Below are positions 42,215 to 50,800 of a stretch of DNA of 64,000 nt, one piece after another. The translations under genes and the position numbers were made by a program. Origin of the DNA: CAVVAL01 sp963742725. GTDB lineage: Bacteria; Actinomycetota; Actinomycetes; Mycobacteriales; Cryptosporangiaceae. Numbering within the stretch: position 1 is the stretch's first letter; each line of letters begins with the position of its first letter. Under the pieces are notes generated by a model. The model was not told the origin of the DNA and ran no database searches. It was given only the letters and a program-made list of their open reading frames with translations. The DNA lies in NCBI GenBank assembly GCA_963742725.1, contig CAVUMX010000003.1, positions 248,001-312,000 on the forward strand, written 5' to 3'.

Positions 42215-42380
42215 TCCCCTTGTCGAGGCGGCCGAGGACGACGACGCCGGCGATCGGGTGCGGTAGGTCGCTGGTTCGCTGTAGGTCATGCCTCCCAGTC
42301 AAGGGAGCCTGGTGTTGCGAGCGCGTATCTGGTTTCCGATATGCCGGCGATATGGACTCATGCGGGCGCGTGGTCCGGCA

Positions 42381-42386
42381 TAGACT
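42381..42386 (+). promoter_or_regulatory. -10 element of a leaderless promoter (HD/LuxR gene)
   Basis: TAGACT lies six bases before GTG 42393; no ribosome-binding site is present. Confidence 0.65.
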
Positions 42387-42392
42387 CGGTCC

Positions 42393-43964
42393 GTGACGGT
42401 CGCGGCGCCCTCGCAGGTGCGGCTCGCCGAACTCGTGGCGACCATTTCGCTGGGCACGGACCTCGGTCTGGGTCAGCCGATGGAGCACGTGATCCGGCAG
42501 ACGATCATCGCGCTGCGGTTGGCCGACATGCTCGGGCTCGACGAGGACGAGCGGGTGGTCGTCTACTACTCGGGCCTTCTCGCCTGGGTTGGCTGCCACA
42601 CCGACGCCTACGAGCAGGCCAAGTGGTTCGGCGACGACATCGGCATGAAGCGTGACGCGATGTTCGCCGGCGATGGCGTCTCCGACCTGGTCCGGCTCCT
42701 CGCCACCCGGCTCGGCTCTGGCGGTACGGTCGTCGACCGGGCCCGCACCACGTTCGCGTTCCCCGTCGTCGGCCTGCGCTGGTTGTCGTCGATCCTTGAG
42801 AGCCACTGGAAGGCAACCGACGCCCTTGCCGAGCAGTTGGGGCTGGGCGAGGGCGTGCGGCGCAGCCTGATGGAGAGCTACGAACGGTGGGACGGCCGGG
42901 GCGTGGCCGGCCGGAAGGGCGATGACATCCTGCTCACGTCGCGCCTCGTCTACCTGGCTGACGTCGTGGCCGCGTTCGAGCGTCTCGGGGGGCGGGCAGC
43001 CGCCGTCGACATGGCCCGCGAACGGTCCGGCAGCCAGTTCGACCCGGCGCTGGTGGACCTCTTCTGCGCGCACGCCACCGAGGTGCTCGACGGGCTGGAC
43101 CAGGACAGTCACTGGGAGGTCGTGCTGCGCAGCGAACCGGGCCTCGCCCGGACCGTCCCGGAGCCAGAGCTGGACTCGGCCCTGGCCGCGATCGGTGACT
43201 TCGCCGATCTCAAGTCGCCGTTCTTCATCGGACACTCCAGAACGGTCTCGGCCCTCGCGAGAGCCGCGGCGATTCAGCTGGGCCTGACCGCCGAGGAGGC
43301 GACCCGGGTACGCCGCGCCGGACTCGTGCACGATCTCGGCCGGCTCGGCGTGTCCAACGGGATCTGGGACAAGAAGACTCCGCTCACGGTGAGCGAGCGG
43401 GAACGGATCCGCACCCATCCGTACCTCACCGAGCGGATGCTCTCGTTCTCGCCGAAGCTCGCGGAGCTCGGCGCCATCGCCGTGGCCCATCACGAGCGGC
43501 TGGACGGGTCGGGCTATCCGCGCGCCCTCTCGGGCAACCAGATCTCGATGCCGGCGCGGGTCCTCGCCGCTGCCGACCGCTACGCGTGCCTGGCCGAGGA
43601 TCGCCCGTACCGCCCGGCGGCGGAGCCGGACGATGCCGCCCGGGATCTGCGCGAGGACGTGCGCAGCGGCCGGCTCGACGGTGACGCGGTGGAGGCGGTG
43701 CTCTCGGCGGCCGGACACCGGGTACGCCGTCGACGGGCGTGGCCGGGCGGCCTGACCGGCCGCGAGGTCGAGGTGCTGCGGCTGCTGGCCAAGGGCCTGA
43801 GCAACCGCCAGATCGCCGGCCGGCTCGTCCTCTCGCCCAAGACCGTCGGCGCGCACGTCGAACACATCTACGCCAAGACCGGGGCCAACAACCGTGCGAC
43901 CGCCGGTCTCTTCGCGATGCGGCACGGGCTGATGTCGGACTTCGAGCCGGCCGAGGAAACCTAG
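42393..43964 (+). CDS. HD-GYP-like phosphohydrolase fused to a LuxR-type DNA-binding domain
   Basis: 523 residues. After an N-terminal helical part (which has a degenerate HD-like copy around WDGRGVAG, about 165-175), residues about 270-410 form an HD-GYP-like domain: GHSRTVSALARAAA, VHDLGRLGVSNGIWDK and VAHHERLDGSGYPRAL. Residues about 455-515 are a LuxR helix-turn-helix (GLTGREVEVLRLLAKGLSNR, LSPKTVGAHVEHIY). It may read a cyclic nucleotide or other phosphoester signal and act on DNA. The hydrolase gene 76 bases downstream is a likely partner. The GTG is probably leaderless. Confidence 0.88.
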   Translation: MTVAAPSQVRLAELVATISLGTDLGLGQPMEHVIRQTIIALRLADMLGLDEDERVVVYYSGLLAWVGCHTDAYEQAKWFGDDIGMKRDAMFAGDGVSDLVRLLATRLGSGGTVVDRARTTFAFPVVGLRWLSSILESHWKATDALAEQLGLGEGVRRSLMESYERWDGRGVAGRKGDDILLTSRLVYLADVVAAFERLGGRAAAVDMARERSGSQFDPALVDLFCAHATEVLDGLDQDSHWEVVLRSEPGLARTVPEPELDSALAAIGDFADLKSPFFIGHSRTVSALARAAAIQLGLTAEEATRVRRAGLVHDLGRLGVSNGIWDKKTPLTVSERERIRTHPYLTERMLSFSPKLAELGAIAVAHHERLDGSGYPRALSGNQISMPARVLAAADRYACLAEDRPYRPAAEPDDAARDLREDVRSGRLDGDAVEAVLSAAGHRVRRRRAWPGGLTGREVEVLRLLAKGLSNRQIAGRLVLSPKTVGAHVEHIYAKTGANNRATAGLFAMRHGLMSDFEPAEET

Positions 43965-44040
43965 GGCGAACGCCCGATTCGCCCAGCTCCCCGGCTGCCT
44001 ACGTTGGCAGGACCAGCTCACGTCTGCCGAGGAGGCCGTC

Positions 44041-44880
44041 ATGACCACCACCGTCACCGAAGTCCGGAGCCACAGCGTCCACGCGAACGGCATCGACATC
44101 CACTACGTCGAGACCGGTGCCGGTCCGCCGCTGGTCCTGTTGCACGGGGGATTCGTCTCCACCAGCCCGATGTGGGACTCCGCACCGGTCGCCTACCAGC
44201 AGCACCTGGCTGTCCTGGCGGAGCGCTTCCGGGTGATCGCGCCCGACACCCGGGGCAGCGGGCGCACCCGCCACGACGGCCGTCCGATGTCGATGAACCT
44301 GCTGGCCGACGACGTGGCCGCGCTGATCGAGGCGCTCGGCCTCGACCGTCCGGCTGTCTGCGGTTTCAGCGAGGGCGGGATGACGGCGACCATCCTCGCC
44401 CTCACCCACCCCCACCTCATCGGCGCGCTGGTCAACGACGCCGGGTTCGACACCTTCGACCCTGAATCACCGACGTTCGACCAGTTGCGGGAGGTCTTCG
44501 GGGGAGGGCCCGAGGCGACCGAGGCGGATCCGGACGCGGCCGCGGCCTGGCACGAGAAGATGGGCCTCGGGCACGTGTTCACCCTGATGCAGGCCGATCA
44601 GGACGCGGCGCAGGGCGAGGGCCACTGGCGCACCTACCTGCGGCTCTTCTTCGAGCGCGGCAGCCACTTCCCGGGCTACACCTTCGCCGACTTCAGCCGG
44701 ATCGAGGTGCCCGCGTTGGTGATGGTCGGCGACCGCGACATGTTCTGCTCGGTCGAGGACGCGGGCCTGGCCTACCGCCAGCTGCCGTCCGGCGAGCTCG
44801 CCGTCGTGCCGGCGACCGACCACGCCATCACCACGGCCAAGATCGCCGTACTGATCGAGTTCCTCGGTCGTCGGCGCTAA
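44041..44880 (+). CDS. Alpha/beta hydrolase
   Basis: 279 residues, intact. The oxyanion loop is LLHGGFVS, the nucleophile elbow GFSEGG, the acid Asp lies in MVGDRDMF and the His in ATDHAITT. It is probably an esterase or peroxidase-like hydrolase with unknown substrate. The ATG follows a GAGGAGG-like stretch (CCGAGGAGG). It lies 76 bases after the HD/LuxR gene on the same strand and may be coregulated with it. Confidence 0.9.
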   Translation: MTTTVTEVRSHSVHANGIDIHYVETGAGPPLVLLHGGFVSTSPMWDSAPVAYQQHLAVLAERFRVIAPDTRGSGRTRHDGRPMSMNLLADDVAALIEALGLDRPAVCGFSEGGMTATILALTHPHLIGALVNDAGFDTFDPESPTFDQLREVFGGGPEATEADPDAAAAWHEKMGLGHVFTLMQADQDAAQGEGHWRTYLRLFFERGSHFPGYTFADFSRIEVPALVMVGDRDMFCSVEDAGLAYRQLPSGELAVVPATDHAITTAKIAVLIEFLGRRR

Positions 44881-44909
44881 ACCAGGTTCGGCATTGGCGC
44901 GGGCGTGTG

Positions 44910-44915
44910 TAGCCT
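44910..44915 (+). promoter_or_regulatory. -10 element of a leaderless promoter (serine hydrolase gene)
   Basis: TAGCCT lies six bases before ATG 44922. Confidence 0.6.
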
Positions 44916-44921
44916 GCGGCA

Positions 44922-45902
44922 ATGCCGCACGGGGATATCGACAGGATCGCCAAGGAAACGGGTTTCTCCGGTGTGGTGCGGATCGACCGGGCCGGCCAGA
45001 TCGAGTTCGCGAACGCCTACGGGCTGGCCAACCGCACCTACAACGTTCCCAACTCCCTGGACACCAGGTTCGGCATCGCCAGCGGCAGCAAGGGGTTCAC
45101 GGCCCTGGCCGTGCTCTCGCTCGTGCGTGCGGGCGCGCTGGAGCTGGGCACCACCGCACGGTCCCTGCTAGGCAAGGATCTACCGCTGATCGCGGACGAC
45201 GTGACCGTCGAACATCTCCTCACGCACACCTCGGGCATCGGCGACTACCTGGACGAAGAGGTCGACACCGAGATCACCGACTACTTCATCGGCGCGGCGC
45301 ACGAGCTGACCACCACGGAGGCTTTCCTGCCGCTGCTGGACGGGCATCCCACCAAGTTCCGGGCCGGTGAGCGGTTCGGCTACTGCAACGGTGGCTTCGT
45401 GGTTCTCGCCCTGCTGGCGGAGCGGGCCGGCGGCGTCGGCTACCACGACCTCGTCAGGGAACGGGTGCTCCGCCCGGCCGGCATGACCAGAACCGACTTC
45501 CTCCGCTCCGACGAGCTACCCGCTGACGCGGCGGTGGGTTACCTGCCGTTGGACGGGACGGACCGCTCCAACGTCTTCCACCTGCCGGTGCTGGCCACCG
45601 GCGACGGCGGCATCCACACCACCGCCGCCGACATCTCCACCTTCTGGCGCGCGTTCTTCGCCGGCGACATCGTGGATTCCGTCGAGGAGGTCGTACGGCC
45701 GCGCCGCGACGCGCCCCAGGTATCCATGCGCTACGGACTCGGCTTCTGGCTGCACGAGAGCACCGACACGGCGATCCTGGTCGGGTACGACGCCGGCGCC
45801 TCGTTCAAGTCCACCCACGACCCGCACACCGGCACCACCTGCACGGTGCTCTCCAACACCTCGCCCGGCGCCTGGCCCATCGCCCGCGCCTTCACACCGT
45901 GA
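44922..45902 (+). CDS. Class C beta-lactamase-like serine hydrolase
   Basis: 326 residues. The active-site SxxK is SGSK (in RFGIASGSKGFTAL), the YxN is YCN (RFGYCNGGFVVLALL), and a late GYDAG may stand for the KTG box. There is no signal peptide, so the protein is cytoplasmic. Family members are esterases or D-amino-acid peptidases rather than true beta-lactamases. The first of three members of this family in the window (others at 47363 and 60850). Confidence 0.88.
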   Translation: MPHGDIDRIAKETGFSGVVRIDRAGQIEFANAYGLANRTYNVPNSLDTRFGIASGSKGFTALAVLSLVRAGALELGTTARSLLGKDLPLIADDVTVEHLLTHTSGIGDYLDEEVDTEITDYFIGAAHELTTTEAFLPLLDGHPTKFRAGERFGYCNGGFVVLALLAERAGGVGYHDLVRERVLRPAGMTRTDFLRSDELPADAAVGYLPLDGTDRSNVFHLPVLATGDGGIHTTAADISTFWRAFFAGDIVDSVEEVVRPRRDAPQVSMRYGLGFWLHESTDTAILVGYDAGASFKSTHDPHTGTTCTVLSNTSPGAWPIARAFTP

Positions 45903-45917
45903 AACCGTCCGCCCCGG

Positions 45918-47096
45918 TCACCCGTGTGCATGCGGGTCGTCGCCGGGGCCGGTGAACGTCTGGCTGCGTTCCTGGCCGTCCGCGCTGCCGCCGAAAGCTC
46001 TCGCGTCGTCGCCGAGGCGCTGCCCGTCGCCGCCGTCGGGATGCTCGGCGGGTGCGGGCGGCCGCTCCTGGACCTCGGCGCGCAGCCGGGGCAGCGCGCC
46101 GGGATGCTGCTGTTGCAGCCAGGCCACCAGCCGCTCCCGGACCAGGCAGCGCAGGTCCCAGAGGGTGGGGGCGTCGGCCGCGCTGACCAGGCCCCGTACC
46201 CGGACGAGCGTGCCGACGGCGTCGGTCACCTGGAGGACACCGACCCGACCGTCCCACAGGTCGGTGTCGGCGAGCACCCGGGACAGTTCCTCCCGCAGTG
46301 CTTCCATCGGCACCGACCAGTCGACGTCGAGCTCCACCGTGCCCAGCACGGCGGCCTCGTTCCGCGTCCAGTTCTCGAACGGCTTGGACGTGAAGTACGA
46401 CGTGGGCAGCACCAGCCGCCGGTCGTCCCAGATGTGCACGACGACATAGCTCAGCGTGATCTCCTCGACCCGGCCCCATTCCTTCTCGACGACCACGACG
46501 TCGTCGAGCCGCAGCGAGTCGCTGAACGCGATCTGCAGCCCGGCGATGACGTTGCCCAGCAGGCTCTGCGCCGCGAAGCCGGCGATGACACCGATGACGC
46601 CCGCCGACGCCAGGACACTCGCGCCGGCCGCGCGTGCCGCCGGGAACGTCACGAGCATCGCGCCGAGGGCGAGAATCGCGATGACCGCGATCGTGACCCG
46701 GCGGACCACAGTCACCTGGGTGTGGACCCGCCGGGCGTGCCGGTTGTCCTCCACGTCGGTGCGGAAGCGCGCCAGCGCGGCGTCCTCGACGACGATCAGC
46801 AGCGCGGCGACCAGCCAGGCGCTGGCGGCGATCAACGCGAGCCACAGCCCGTGCAGCAGCGGTGGCCGCCATTCGCCGGTCGCGGTGACCGCGCGTACCG
46901 CGAACTGCAGGGCCAGCAGGGTGGCGACGAGCTGGGTGGGGCGGTGCGCCCGCGCGGCCAACTCGCCGAGCAGGGGCGATCGCCGGCTCAGCCGCCCGAT
47001 GACCCGGTGGGCGATCTCGACCGCGACGAGCGTGGCTGTCACCCACGCGGCGATGATCACCAAGGCGCGGGCGGCGTCCTGCAGGGAGTCCGGCAC
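45918..47096 (-). CDS. MscS-family mechanosensitive channel
   Basis: 392 residues. Four hydrophobic helices in the first 190 residues end in the pore helix (VLASAGVIGVIAGFAAQSLL) and GNVIAGLQIAF, typical of MscS TM3 with its Gly/Ala pattern. The beta domain follows (DDVVVVEKEWGRVEEITLSY, RLVLPTSYF). A low-complexity hydrophilic tail (330-392) follows. It should release solutes under hypo-osmotic stress. It ends 15 bases from the convergent serine hydrolase gene. Confidence 0.9.
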   Translation of the reverse strand: MPDSLQDAARALVIIAAWVTATLVAVEIAHRVIGRLSRRSPLLGELAARAHRPTQLVATLLALQFAVRAVTATGEWRPPLLHGLWLALIAASAWLVAALLIVVEDAALARFRTDVEDNRHARRVHTQVTVVRRVTIAVIAILALGAMLVTFPAARAAGASVLASAGVIGVIAGFAAQSLLGNVIAGLQIAFSDSLRLDDVVVVEKEWGRVEEITLSYVVVHIWDDRRLVLPTSYFTSKPFENWTRNEAAVLGTVELDVDWSVPMEALREELSRVLADTDLWDGRVGVLQVTDAVGTLVRVRGLVSAADAPTLWDLRCLVRERLVAWLQQQHPGALPRLRAEVQERPPAPAEHPDGGDGQRLGDDARAFGGSADGQERSQTFTGPGDDPHAHG

Positions 47097-47154
47097 GTCC
47101 CCATCCTCCCGGTCGTCATCAGGTGGCTGCCACCCGGAGGAGCGCGAGGCACGG

Positions 47155-47300
47155 CTAGAGTTCGACGGTCACCGCGTAGTGGCCCTCCACGTACGGGAAG
47201 CGGCGCTCCAGGTCCGGTGCGAGGGTGACGCCGAAGCCCGGCGCGCCGCCGGCAGCGCCAGGTGACCGTCCACAATGGCGGGTGGGCCAGCGGGGATGGG
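47155..47300 (-). pseudogene. Enolase-superfamily (mandelate racemase-like) C-terminal remnant
   Basis: The minus strand reads PPAIVDGHLALPAA and, after a frameshift near 47250, APGFGVTLAPDLERRF and PYVEGHYAVTVEL with a stop at 47155. This matches the extreme C-terminus of MR/MLE-type dehydratases or racemases (DGHxxLPxxPGLGVxLD). All catalytic parts are missing. It lies between the channel and the next hydrolase gene; the bases 47301-47362 hold nothing recognisable. Confidence 0.6.
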
Positions 47301-47362
47301 CGTTCGCCACCCTGTTCGTCGCCGGGCTCACCGGACTGGTCCTAAGGAGCGCACAGCGCCGG

Positions 47363-48556
47363 TCAGTCGATCGCCTGGTACGCCGCCGTCCAGAAGTCCT
47401 GGACGAGGCGGGGGATCGCCGGGGTGTCCATCGCGGTCTGTGTCAGCAGGATGCCCGTGAGCTGTTCGGCCGGGTCGCCGTACGCCGACGTGCCGAGGCC
47501 GCCGTCCCAGCCGAACTGCCCCGGGGACGCGAGGTCACGCCGGTGGGTGCGGACGGCCATCCCGAACCCGAACCCGCCGTGGCTGCCGAACATGTTCTCG
47601 AAGGTGTCCTTCTCGGCCCGCTGCTCCGGTGTCAGGTGGTTCATCGTCATGAGCGCGATCGAAGGGCGGGACAGGATGCGCGGATGCTTGCCCAGCAGCA
47701 TCCGGTAGAACGCGTCGTAGTCGTCGACGGTGGAGACCAGGCCGCTGCCGCCGGCCTCGACCGCGGGCGGACGGCTGTACGCGCCGCCTTCGGCGGGGTC
47801 CCACACGGTCAGCTCGCCGGTCACCGGGTCGTGGGCGTAGCTCGTCGGCAGCCGGTGGATCTTCGCCGCCGGCACATGGAACGCGGTGTCCTTCATGCCC
47901 AGCGGATCGAGGACACGGTCCCGGAGGAAGGCCTCGAACGACTGCCCGGCCACCCGCGCGACGAGTACGCCGAGCACGTCGGAGCCGGTGTTGTACAGCC
48001 ACCGGTCCCCAGGCTGACGCATCAGCGGAAGGGTGCCGAGGCGGCGCAGCCATTCGTCCGGACCGGGCGCGGACGGTGACGTGCCGTCGCTGCCGATCCC
48101 CAGCTCGCGCATCGCCTCCTGGATCGGGTAGGTGCCGGGCGGCGCCATGACCATGCCGAAGCCGAAGGTGAACGTCATCAGGTCGCGCACGGTGATGGAC
48201 CGGCGCGCGGGCACCGTGTCGTCCAGCGGGCCGTCGATCCGGCGCAGGACCCGCCGGTCGGCGAGCTCGGGCAGCCATTCCTCGACCGGATCGTCGAGCC
48301 GCAACCGGCACTCCTCGACCAGGATCATCACCGCCGTGGCCGTGACCGGCTTGGTGACCGACGCCATCCGGAAGATGGTGTCCCGGCACATCGGCGCGCC
48401 GCCGCCCGCGTGCAGGTTCCCGATCACCTCAAGGTGGATGTCGTCCCGCCTGCGGAGTAACGCCACCAGTCCGGGCGTCGCCCCGGACTCGACATGCCGT
48501 TCCAGCGTCTCTCCCAGCCGACCCAGCCGCTGCTTGTCCAGTCCGTTGTCGCCCAT
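47363..48556 (-). CDS. Class C beta-lactamase-like serine hydrolase
   Basis: 397 residues. SxxK is SVTK (IFRMASVTKPVTA), YxN is YNT (RWLYNTGSDVLGVL), and a GHGG-like GWDGG lies near the C-terminus. No signal peptide. The ATG at 48556 has GGGGAG nine bases upstream; the open frame extends to 48643 without another good start. Likely an esterase or transacylase. Divergence in sequence from the other two family members in the window argues against recent duplication. Confidence 0.9.
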   Translation of the reverse strand: MGDNGLDKQRLGRLGETLERHVESGATPGLVALLRRRDDIHLEVIGNLHAGGGAPMCRDTIFRMASVTKPVTATAVMILVEECRLRLDDPVEEWLPELADRRVLRRIDGPLDDTVPARRSITVRDLMTFTFGFGMVMAPPGTYPIQEAMRELGIGSDGTSPSAPGPDEWLRRLGTLPLMRQPGDRWLYNTGSDVLGVLVARVAGQSFEAFLRDRVLDPLGMKDTAFHVPAAKIHRLPTSYAHDPVTGELTVWDPAEGGAYSRPPAVEAGGSGLVSTVDDYDAFYRMLLGKHPRILSRPSIALMTMNHLTPEQRAEKDTFENMFGSHGGFGFGMAVRTHRRDLASPGQFGWDGGLGTSAYGDPAEQLTGILLTQTAMDTPAIPRLVQDFWTAAYQAID

Positions 48557-48673
48557 GTTCCACGCTCCCCGTCGCACGTTCGTCAGCGTGGACGTTAGGG
48601 GGATCAGGGCGATCGTTGACGCACTTGCGTAGAGAGGCAACAAGCCGGCGTACGGGTCGATGCGGGTGCCGGC

Positions 48674-49111
48674 TCAGGTGGGCGACCAGTCCACCCGGCT
48701 GGCCCAGCCCCGCAGGGTGATGTTCGCGTGGACGACGAGATCCGGATCCGGGGCGGGCGGTCCAGGCGGTACGTAGGCGGCCGCGATGCCCGCGGCGACC
48801 TCTGCGCCGAGGTACGGGAGGAGCATCCGTTCGTACTCGCCGGGGTCGATCGCATTCCATCGCACGTCGTGTCCGAGCGCACCGGCGACCTCGCCCGCGC
48901 GCACCCGAGCGGCCGACCACGGAGCGGCCAGGTTCTCCAGGTAGGTCCGCGCGGGCGAGATCTCGGTGGCGACCTCCACGACGTTCGCGAGCTCGGCGGA
49001 GAGCAGCGCCCGCGCGTCGACGAACGGCACGCCGACCGGTTCCGTCAGCCGTACCCCGCCGGTGTTGAACACCGCGCGTCGCACGCCCGCCTTGGCCAGC
49101 GCGTGAAGCAC
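48674..49111 (-). pseudogene. NmrA-like NAD(P)-binding protein, deletion remnant
   Basis: The frame has the middle and end of an NmrA-type oxidoreductase: LAKAGVRRAVFNTGGV, the PARTYLENLAAPWS segment, then directly AARVRAGEVAGALGHDVRWN and IDPGEYERMLLPYLG. In intact relatives 60-80 residues separate the last two, and a Rossmann GxTGxxG segment precedes the first; both are missing. The remnant starts right after the stop of the next gene upstream, in the same frame. Two deletions are implied. Confidence 0.75.
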
Positions 49112-49120
49112 CGTCTCGGC

Positions 49121-50062
49121 CTACCGCCCGGTGGAGTCGTTGATGGCGCGCGCGTAGTCGGCGGCGCTGCCCTGGCTGGAGCAGCGCTGGATGTCGTCGA
49201 ACAACCACATGAAGCCGCCGGGGAGGGTGTGCGCTCGGTGCCAGGCGGCCATCTTCTGCCTGACCCGGGCCGGGTTGTCGCCCGCGGAGCAGCCGCTGCC
49301 GTTCCTGCTCCAGAGCCCCGGGTCCACCGGCATGCCGAGCTGGCGGATCCAGGTGCCGGGGTTGTTGCCGCTACCGCCGGCGTAGACCTGCAGGTAGACG
49401 CGGTCCAGCCCGCCGAGGCTGTTCTTCAGGCTCACCCAGAAGCTCGCGTTGGTGTACGGGGCGATCGTGAACTTGTAGCCCAGCGTGGCGGCCATCCGCG
49501 CGAAGGTCGCCGTCGAGTCGACGTCGTAGTGGCTCTCGTCGTCGTCGTTGACCGCGTCGGCGCCGGTGATGGTCTTGAGCACGCGGAAGTTGCGGTACAG
49601 GATGCTGCTCGGCCCGGTGCCCTGAGCCTGGATGAGCCTGTCGATGTTCTCCCAGTCGGGCACGCCCCAGGAGCCGACGCTGACCTCGATCCGGTTGACC
49701 GACGTCGGCGCCTGCTTGAGCCTCCGCAGGCGCCCGGACCAACCTGGGTCACCGACGTACTGGCCGCCCGCGACGATCCTGGTGTCGTTGTAGAAGAGGT
49801 CACCGTTCGGATGGACGTGGATCGACCACAGGAACACGGTGCTGAAGCCTGACGCGCGGATCGTGTCGATCACCGCCTGGCCGCCGCTGTAGAACGGACC
49901 GCCGCCGTAGATCGCCGACCGGCCACCGGCCAGCGGGCGCTCCCCGGGCTGCGGTGCCGCGCCGGCGCTCGCAGGGGAGAACGTGATGCCGAGGACGAGC
50001 GCCGTGGCCAGCGCGAGCCACTGCGCTAATCGGCGGGATGTCGCGATCCGGTGTGGAGACAT
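49121..50062 (-). CDS. Secreted TIM-barrel-like protein, possibly glycosidase-related
   Basis: 313 residues with a signal peptide ending near SAGAA. The mature part opens with AIYGGGPFYSGGQAVIDTIR and goes through alternating strands and helices (TVFLWSIHVHPNGDLFYND, IEVSVGSWGVPDWENIDRLI, YKFTIAPYTN, GGLDRVYLQVYAGG), like GH18-type barrels. The DxxDxDxE of active chitinases is not present, although GADAVNDDDESHYD is at about that place. Two Cys lie near the end. ATG 50062 is preferred over GTG 50074. Substrate unknown. Confidence 0.6.
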   Translation of the reverse strand: MSPHRIATSRRLAQWLALATALVLGITFSPASAGAAPQPGERPLAGGRSAIYGGGPFYSGGQAVIDTIRASGFSTVFLWSIHVHPNGDLFYNDTRIVAGGQYVGDPGWSGRLRRLKQAPTSVNRIEVSVGSWGVPDWENIDRLIQAQGTGPSSILYRNFRVLKTITGADAVNDDDESHYDVDSTATFARMAATLGYKFTIAPYTNASFWVSLKNSLGGLDRVYLQVYAGGSGNNPGTWIRQLGMPVDPGLWSRNGSGCSAGDNPARVRQKMAAWHRAHTLPGGFMWLFDDIQRCSSQGSAADYARAINDSTGR

Positions 50063-50142
50063 GGCATCTCTCACTTCCGTGCGGTCCAGCGAGTGGTGGG
50101 TTAGCGCGACTGTAGGGATGTGAACAAGTCATGTCAATCGTC

Positions 50143-50622
50143 CTAAATCGGACTAGCCCCACAGCGGCGGGAGTACCGGCCGTGCCGGTGGCCGTACCGG
50201 TGCCGGTAGGCCTGCCAGGCCCAGCCGCGCCGCAGCCAGCGGGCATGGCCGAACAGGCGGAGCGTCAGGATCGCCAGGATCAGCACCAGCCAGAAGAGGG
50301 GCGCCCCGGACACCACCCAGACGGTGACCAGGGCCGCGCTGGCCGCCGCGACGAAGCCGGCGTGCCGGAACAGACGACCGCGGCCCGCGGTCCACGCTTC
50401 GGCGCGCAGTTCGTCGGCGATCAGCGGCAGGCCCCCGTCGGCGAGGTCGGCGGTGAGTGGGGTCAGCTCCTCGCGGTACCGGGCGGCATAGGCGGCGGCC
50501 TGCCGCTCGTCGCCCTCCTCCAGAGTCAGCACCCCCTCGCCGACCGCGGCGCGCAGGATGCGGGCCACCCGTTCGCGCTCACGGTCGCCGATCCGGACGC
50601 CGGACGGACGTTCTTCGGACAT
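50143..50622 (-). CDS. DUF1707-domain membrane protein
   Basis: 159 residues. The N-terminal DUF1707 segment is RIGDRERERVARILRAAVGE then GVLTLEEGDERQAAAYAARY, usual in actinobacterial membrane and regulatory proteins. Two close hydrophobic helices (about 93-112 and 115-130) follow and the protein ends with a basic, His/Arg-rich tail. A perfect AGGAGG precedes ATG 50622. It is divergent from the two-component system, which may be its functional partner. Confidence 0.85.
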   Translation of the reverse strand: MSEERPSGVRIGDRERERVARILRAAVGEGVLTLEEGDERQAAAYAARYREELTPLTADLADGGLPLIADELRAEAWTAGRGRLFRHAGFVAAASAALVTVWVVSGAPLFWLVLILAILTLRLFGHARWLRRGWAWQAYRHRYGHRHGRYSRRCGASPI

Positions 50623-50787
50623 CGAAACCTCCTGGGTGGTGGAAGCAGTGGTGGCAGCTGACTCGATGCTCCGCCGGCCGGTGCCGCCTGACATCCGCTC
50701 CCGGGAGACACCTCGACTACTCCCGGCGGGGTATGCGGCGTATCGAGGTTGCGCCCACGCGCCGATGCCAGCCGCCCCCGCGCCGCC

Positions 50788-50793
50788 TACCGT
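50788..50793 (+). promoter_or_regulatory. -10 element of a leaderless promoter (sensor kinase gene)
   Basis: TACCGT lies seven bases before GTG 50801. Confidence 0.55.
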
Positions 50794-50800
50794 GTCGGTT

